Assembly: GCA_034696485.1 (NCBI GenBank)
Contig: JAQIWT010001041.1
Coordinates: 1 to 12,895, forward strand
Direction: 5' to 3'
Source of the DNA: Isohypsibius dastychi
Lineage: Eukaryota; Tardigrada; Eutardigrada; Parachela; Isohypsibiidae
Length of the DNA: 12,895 nt
Below the pieces are notes generated by a model. The model searched no databases. It had not been told where the DNA came from and saw only the letters and a program-made list of their open reading frames with translations. Shown here piece by piece: positions 7,480 to 12,895 of this stretch. A program made the translations under genes and the position numbers. Position 1 is the stretch's first letter, and the number at the start of each line of letters is the position of its first letter.

Positions 7480-9541
7480 ATGTCTATCCTGAGGAAGATT
7501 TCATCAGTAAGGTCTATAGATGTTTACTCTGTTGCTTCTGGATTGCCGGAAATTCTGTCGTATTCATCGGTCATTTCCCAGCCACCGAATATCTTGCTTG
7601 CTAATCTCAGATCTTTCTATACTTCGAGAGAGATTGGAGTGATTTCAGATGATTTGCTGAAGGATGCCCGCAAAAATAAAGGTATGAAACCATATTTCGG
7701 ATTGATATTCTCCGGTGTAAATAAAGCATTTTCGAGTACTTCGTGTTTGTCTGGGTTCATTCATAGATCTGATCCGCGTTCGAAGTTTGCGACTAGTTGA
7801 TTCTCCTGATGGAATATTAGTTTCTGATTGCGTCAATAGTATCTACGCAAGTGAAACTGAACAGGATGACATCATTAGTGCAAAATTGTGCCAGAGGTAA
7901 AACCCAGGACGGAGCGTTCCATGACTTACGTTTTACCAGTTTGATCGACAGAAGGTTGGAGGAGCAGCGCGGAGATAATCGGAGCCGTAGAGATGCCGTA
8001 AAGTTACTTGTAAACGCCTGTTACCGGAACAATCGCACGCGTCTCGCCACGATGCTATGGGATGAGGTAAGAATGGGAACCGTCAAGCATTCCCGTATAT
8101 TTGTGAAACAGGCGTTATTACAGAACATCCAGAATGACCAACGCTCGACATTGGTGGTGGCAGATTTGTTGTACAAAGACGCTCAATATGCGGAAGTACT
8201 CAGAGTACTGAAAAAGTATGCTGGGGATTCAAGAGTTTTGCCAAAAGAAGCTCTGGTTATTTTGGCAGCTTCATGTTATTACGTCGTGAGTTTCATGAAA
8301 TGTTTTTTATCGAAGTTCTTGCAACCAAATCTCTTTAGGGCGATCATAACTCTCTGGAATTTTTGAAAGAATGTTTCGGACGACGCAGCATTTTTACGCC
8401 AAAAGCAACCGCGTTTGCTGCATCGCTAGCTCTGAAGCTTGTGAGTTTTATTCGGACGGTTAGGGTAATCTGTAAACAAATTATCAATATTTCCAGGAAG
8501 ATCATCACTTCAGCAGTATCTTGCTCGCGAAAGTAGCCAACCAAGCGAACCTTCTTGTCGTGAATCTCAAACTGCAAACATTCATCCGCACAGGAGCAGT
8601 CACGCAGGCGTTCTCGTTTTTATGCTCAAGAACGGAGCAACTGAGTTTCGCCAGAAACTCTGAAGGAATATTCTGCCGTGAAATCGTAAGACAAGATCAA
8701 TGTTTCAGAACAAGACTAGATCCTATCTTAATAATTGATCCCAGATCGACGACTTCCGCAACCGGTTATCAAACAAGTGTTGGATTGATTCCCTGGATGA
8801 ACTTGCTGCGAAAATCGAAAAGCGGAAAGGATATGTCTATCAAAGTCTTGAAGATATGTTACTTCTTCACCTACAGGCTAATCACGGATATGGCAGACCA
8901 GTGAATAACACATCAGCTACCATGGTGGATGTCGGGATTCGGCAGAGTGGTCAACGAGCAGAGCAGCTGGAAGGCGGAAAGGATTCTAGCAGCGGTTTTT
9001 TGCACTCGGAGGAAGTCTTCCGCACGGGCGCTTTCACCACCGCCCGCCAATTGATCGAATATTTGGAAAGGGAGTCTTCACACGTCCCGGTTCACCGAAT
9101 GTTGTTTAGTAAAATTCGGAGTGAAGAGGATCCTGGAACAGCAGAACGGTAACTCATTACAAAGTGTTCGACCGCATGTGAATTTGGGTGTTCACAGAAC
9201 AACGCGAGAAATTCGCGCGCAAGCATTGATCCGAGGAACTCCTGGTCTCCGCAAGAAGCTAAATGCAGCGATTTCCAAAGACTTCGATGACACCTATTGG
9301 TCTGCCTTTCTAGCCTGGAGCTACGAAAGGTTTTGTCGCTACATCCATCTCGATCACGGCTCAAAAGGGCCGTTTTCGTTAGTGGGATCAGTCTTGGACG
9401 AAGAATACGAAAGCCTTTCGAAGATCTTGGAGATATTTTATGATGCAACCCAGGGCATTTTTGAGAATAATCGGGTACCGTCACAGTTACAGAGCTTTTA
9501 CCTTGCTAATTCAAATCTCATTTCAGACTGACCAAAAGTGA
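7480..9541 (+). CDS. PTCD2: PTCD2-like mitochondrial pentatricopeptide repeat protein, with C-terminal extension
   Basis: This is a probable mitochondrial RNA-processing protein; the vertebrate family member acts on cytochrome b transcripts. Exons are 7480-7681, 7767-7896, 7940-8285, 8339-8440, 8497-8685, 8745-9148, 9198-9474 and 9527-9541. All phases agree and give 554 codons plus TGA. The start MSILRKISSVRSIDVYS is basic and free of acidic residues for its first 13 positions, as in a mitochondrial presequence. The middle is helical-repeat protein (LLVNACYRNN..., ADLLYKDAQYAEVLRVLKKY). The stretch CYYVGDHNSLEFLKEC, then FTPKATAFAASLALKL, then LLVVNLKLQTFIRTGA follows, in order, the family's CYKLNSPESF, SCFAVALAL and ACINLNIIIHIQ region. 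The segment DSLDELAAKIEKRKG and SLEDMLLLH fits the family's C-terminal part. Vertebrate PTCD2 is about 390 residues, so roughly 150 residues after about 8890 are extra and unrecognised. It is divergent from mL37 and convergent with FIP copy 2. Confidence 0.78.
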
Positions 9542-9816
9542 AAAACCATGATGGATTACCCGATGACTTTTGAATCAAAAACTGCCCGAATCTATTCTTT
9601 CCGGTAGATCTTGCTCTTCCAAAATTTCTTTCGTTTCCGAATGTATTTATCCATACTTCATTCCATGGTTCCTCCAGCTTGTAAAATTTAAAATTACAAA
9701 AATGCATTTGCAGTCGTCGAAAAACTTATTCTGATGGTCGAATATTATGCTAAACCACTGAACTTGAATTAAAAACACAGAACCTGGAGATCGGCGGCGT
9801 CCAGAAGCAAAGGCCT
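9542..9816. other. Convergent 3' intergenic region
   Basis: This short spacer holds the 3' ends of the PTCD2-like gene (plus) and FIP copy 2 (minus). A-rich stretches occur near 9686-9695 and 9768-9778, but no canonical AATAAA was identified on either strand. Nothing else was seen. Confidence 0.5.
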
Positions 9817-12344
9817 TCACTTCTTCTTGACTTCCAGAAGTTGTGGGGCTCGTTCAAGCACATCGACTAGAACTTGATCCAAATAAGCTTTCAGTTTCCG
9901 GTTAACTTCCTGTTGCTCCTTGAAAGCTTCCAGTATCTGCGGATGGTGAACCATGAAGTGAGAATCAATCATGGAAAGACATCGACGTACCTCATCCTTT
10001 GAAGAATTTGAGTCGGAAAACTCTGCAAACAGGCTTCCCATTTCGGCCTTCAGCAAAGATTGTCCTTGCGCGATGTGATTGTTCATCAGTTGCAGGCTGA
10101 TGTCTTGGCTCGATTCTTCCAGACGAGTGTTATCCTAAAAGGTGAAACATTACGTAGAACTGAGAACCTCTCGAGATTTCTCAACACTCCCGGTTCTAAA
10201 ACACGAACCTGTTGTAGTCTCTGCACTTCCAGCTCCAGCTCACGAACCCTTTCTGATGTTGCTTCACCAAACAAGGACGCCATCTTCTCGTTCTCGACTT
10301 TATATGTTCTAAGGTCATCCAGTTCAATCTTCAGCTCATTTGATTCCTGACGATAAAAAGGGACAGGTCATATGTCGAAATAATTCCAGGAGGCTTTCGG
10401 TTCATGGATCGCTACCTGGTCATGAATCGCGGCTTTCTTGTCCAGCTCCTCACGTTCCCGTCTTAGCGCTTCTTTGAGCCGGTTATTCTCATCAGTCATT
10501 TCCGTCATTTGCCGTTCGGCATCGTTCAGTTTGTCCTGATAATGAGACTTCTCCTGAAACGATACCAGGTTATTTTGTGCCAAATTTGTTGAAATGACAG
10601 AACTCACGAGTCTGAATTTTTCCGTTTGCATTTGAAGCGCCATTGAAGCATTCCGAAGGTCACTGACTTCCGACTCCAGTGAAACGATTCGGGTGTTGCG
10701 ATTCTCCAGCTCATTCAATTTATCACGCTCCAGTCTCTGCTGCAAAAGAGTTCAAGTTTGAGATCGTGATTGAAAGACAAAAAGCTGAACGAAGTGAGAT
10801 AGGATTGATAAAGATTTAAATGAGGTAAAGATTCAGGTCATTTTTGAGAGCGCAACAAAATACGAGAAACCTGGTGACCTTTCGTAAGTCTGAAGACAAC
10901 ATGATTGGTAATTGCTGCTTACTAGTAGATCCATGTTCTTTCGGTGGTCTTCCTTGAGCCGCTCTTCATATTTCAACTCCTGTTCACGCAGTTGCTCTTC
11001 CAGAAGTGAGCACCTAAAATCAGAAGCAAGTCAACTTGAAAACCACTGCGGCAAATATCATAATCGTTCATCGGCTTCCAACGAGTGGTCTGCTTCTTAT
11101 CCATTTTATGGCTGGTTACGCTGCTGTGTCGTTAACTGAGAATCGAATATCAAACAGTTCCAAAAAAAATAGTTATTGGTTGCCATTGCAGTAAATAACA
11201 AAAACGGAAAAAGGAACAAAATCTGCGAAAGATTTCAAGAAAAATGTTAGAAAGATTCACGGTCCACCCTTGGTTCTCGTCGTTTCAAGCATTTAAAGAA
11301 TTGATTAAGCCCAGAAATTTCTATGCTCAAAATAAAAGCGAGTATTTGAGTCACCAGTTAGGTAATTAAAAAAACAGAACTGCAGCAAGTACTGAAGGAG
11401 GGTTAGCTGGGTGACGTTTTCAAGTAATGAGTAGTAACTGACCTTTCAATCAATCCAGCGTTGTCCTGTCTCAACTTGCTGGCATTATCTTCTTGGTTAG
11501 CCTGACTTTGAATCAAAGTGGCGACTTGATTCTGGAGCTTCTCCATTTGTTGTGAAAAGTGGTAGACATCATCTTCTCGTTGGAAACTATCGACACTATT
11601 CCAATCATCATCAACATCTTGATCACCATCTTCGATGATATGCCGGCGGGATCCGGGTGAGTTCTTAGAATTTGAGCTGGAAATCAAATGGAGCGTTCAG
11701 AAGAGCTTTTTGAGAAACGGCTTTGATGAAGTGAAACGTACCCATTCAGTCCGAAAGAAGGGGTGCGACGGACGGAACTGCAAAAAAAGTGGAGTTGATT
11801 TAGTTGAGTGGAAAAGCAGTTCGAAAAATCAAATTCTCAAAATTCAGGATGCAAAATATGAAACTTCATGTTCAAAACTCTTGTTGATATCTGTTTGAAA
11901 TCAAATCTGAAATATTGATGCTTTCGATTCTGCATTTTTTTCGAAAGGGTATGAGATGTGTTTCATTTCCGTGACCACTTACGCAGGTGAAGGACGTTGG
12001 CGAACTGAGCGGCGGACGGAGGCAGTACGGTTGAAAGACGGCGCATTTGAACTGAAAATAAAAGTCCCCATTAGGAAACGGTAAATGGCCTAACTTCAAC
12101 TGTGAAGTTACAGGGGCAGTTTTCGTTCTCCGAAAGGATTCAGCAGTTCCGGTTCGGGATCCTCGGCAGCACCATAGTCTTCAAATCTTTCCTCGCCAGA
12201 GCCGGGCAGTTCAGGTGAGTGTGTCGAATTGGAATGCGAGCTTCCCAATGCCGAATCTGTTTCCTCGTCATCCTTGGAGTTGGAGGGATATTTGTGGGAG
12301 TTGAAAGAATGCGGAGTGGCTCCATTGACATAAACTATGCTCAT
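9817..12344 (-). CDS. Rab11 family-interacting protein, class II (copy 2, complete)
   Basis: This is an endosomal adaptor of the Rab11-FIP3/FIP4/Nuf class. Exons are 12344-12112, 12051-11983, 11777-11742, 11676-11443, 11013-10923, 10739-10608, 10553-10416, 10346-10209 and 10134-9817. All phases match and give 462 residues. In order it has an acidic/Ser-rich N-terminus (about residues 1-78), a basic RRSVRQRPSP segment (near 95), an acidic linker and a long Gln/Glu/Lys-rich coiled coil (about 145-410). Near the C-terminus, LKAYLDQVLVDVLERAP then QLLEVKKK strongly resembles the Rab11/25-binding domain pattern YID.LL..V.E..P.LL. No EF-hand or C2 domain is seen. The ATG at 12344 has CAAA before it and an in-frame TGA upstream. 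An acceptor-like TATTTCAG ending at 12412 suggests a 5'-UTR intron or trans-splice site. It is duplicated at 1-2387. Confidence 0.85.
11014..11442 (-). other. Large intron of FIP copy 2
   Basis: This 429 nt intron is flanked by the GLIER exon and the exon beginning with the CSLLEEQ codons. Donor AG|GTCAGTTAC and acceptor TGATTTTAG split an Arg codon. Parts near its upper end are recognisable in copies 1 and 3 (AAGCCCAGAAA-like). No other feature was seen. Confidence 0.65.
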
Positions 12345-12412
12345 TTTGAAGATATGTTGTTTGGACTCGAGATGTGGAAAGACAATAAAGTCAGATCGAG
12401 TTCAGTAACACC

Positions 12413-12895
12413 TGAAATAAAAAGTAGAATTGTCAAATGATTACTAACAAATGAAATGGAAAATCACAATTTTACTTTGAATCTGAAATAGATTTATTCA
12501 AAATGAGAATCAATTGGAATTAAATAAATCATTCAGTTGGAATTAGATAAAATCATTAAGGTTGCAGCGGTTTTGCGGTGTGAGGTCATCTCACTATAAT
12601 GTTTAATCGAATAATAAAATATGAAAATAACCTGAACAATGTCAATTCTTCTGACAGTGGAAAATAGAGAAGTGAGCCTTGTAAGTTTTGTCGGTCTGTC
12701 CAAAGGTTTTGCGATGGTTAAAGAACGGACGCGACTGTGAAAAATGATTGTGGTACTTTTAGCATGATCATTGAGATATACCGAATTACCGATGTGGAAT
12801 TTTATCTTTTTCAGATCAAGTAATAATACTGTACTCTGATCTGACCGCTATTCAAAATATTCAAACGTGTCATAATGGAGGATCATATTTCTCGC
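12413..12895. other. Upstream region of FIP copy 2
   Basis: This is AT-rich sequence without a supported gene. It contains a tandem duplication of about 23 nt at 12511-12533 and 12534-12557 (CAATTGGAATTAAATAAATC and CAGTTGGAATTAGATAAAAT). It may hold the promoter or a 5'-UTR exon of copy 2. Confidence 0.45.

Noticed and set aside
9121-9531. Plus-strand ORF starting MKRILEQQNG as a separate gene
   Set aside because: It is better read as the next exon of the PTCD2-like gene: CG|GTAACT...TTCACAG|A keeps phase, and another intron leads to a TGA at 9541.

Overview
This is eukaryotic nuclear DNA from a compact-genome invertebrate, possibly a nematode or crustacean. The genes are split by many short GT..AG introns, most of 35-70 nt with acceptors of the (T)TTCAG or TTCCAG type. 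They encode animal-specific proteins: a class II Rab11-FIP, mitoribosomal mL37 and a PTCD2-like PPR protein. I cannot place the species from the sequence alone. Almost all long open frames that look like single-exon genes are shadows of exons or of a satellite, so I rebuilt gene models by matching exon phases across introns.

Layout. (1) 1-2387, minus strand: copy 1 of a Rab11 family-interacting protein (FIP) gene. Nine exons are visible, all in frame, but homology to the other copy stops near position 83 before the Rab11-binding end. (2) 2404-3356, minus: copy 3, a broken remnant of the same gene with an internal deletion, frameshifts and a lost splice donor. (3) 3855-6163, minus: a nine-exon gene for mitochondrial large-subunit protein mL37 (MRPL37). 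(4) 6164-7479: the divergent intergenic region. It holds two ETS-like motifs, a 0.65 kb GTACGTAC-rich satellite with a 115 bp higher-order period, a C15/G16 hairpin tract and a 32 bp inverted repeat. (5) 7480-9541, plus: an eight-exon gene for a PTCD2-like mitochondrial protein with an unrecognised C-terminal extension. (6) 9817-12344, minus: copy 2 of the FIP gene, complete in nine exons and ending in a recognisable Rab11-binding domain. (7) 12345-12895: upstream, mostly non-coding sequence.

How it fits together. Two nuclear genes for mitochondrial gene expression (mL37 in the mitoribosome; PTCD2-like in mitochondrial RNA processing) stand head to head and may share a control region. This pair is flanked on both sides, in the same orientation, by copies of the endosome/cytokinesis adaptor FIP. 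The locus therefore looks like a segmental or tandem duplication of the FIP gene with later decay of one copy. I saw no mobile-element protein, tRNA, rRNA or CRISPR array.
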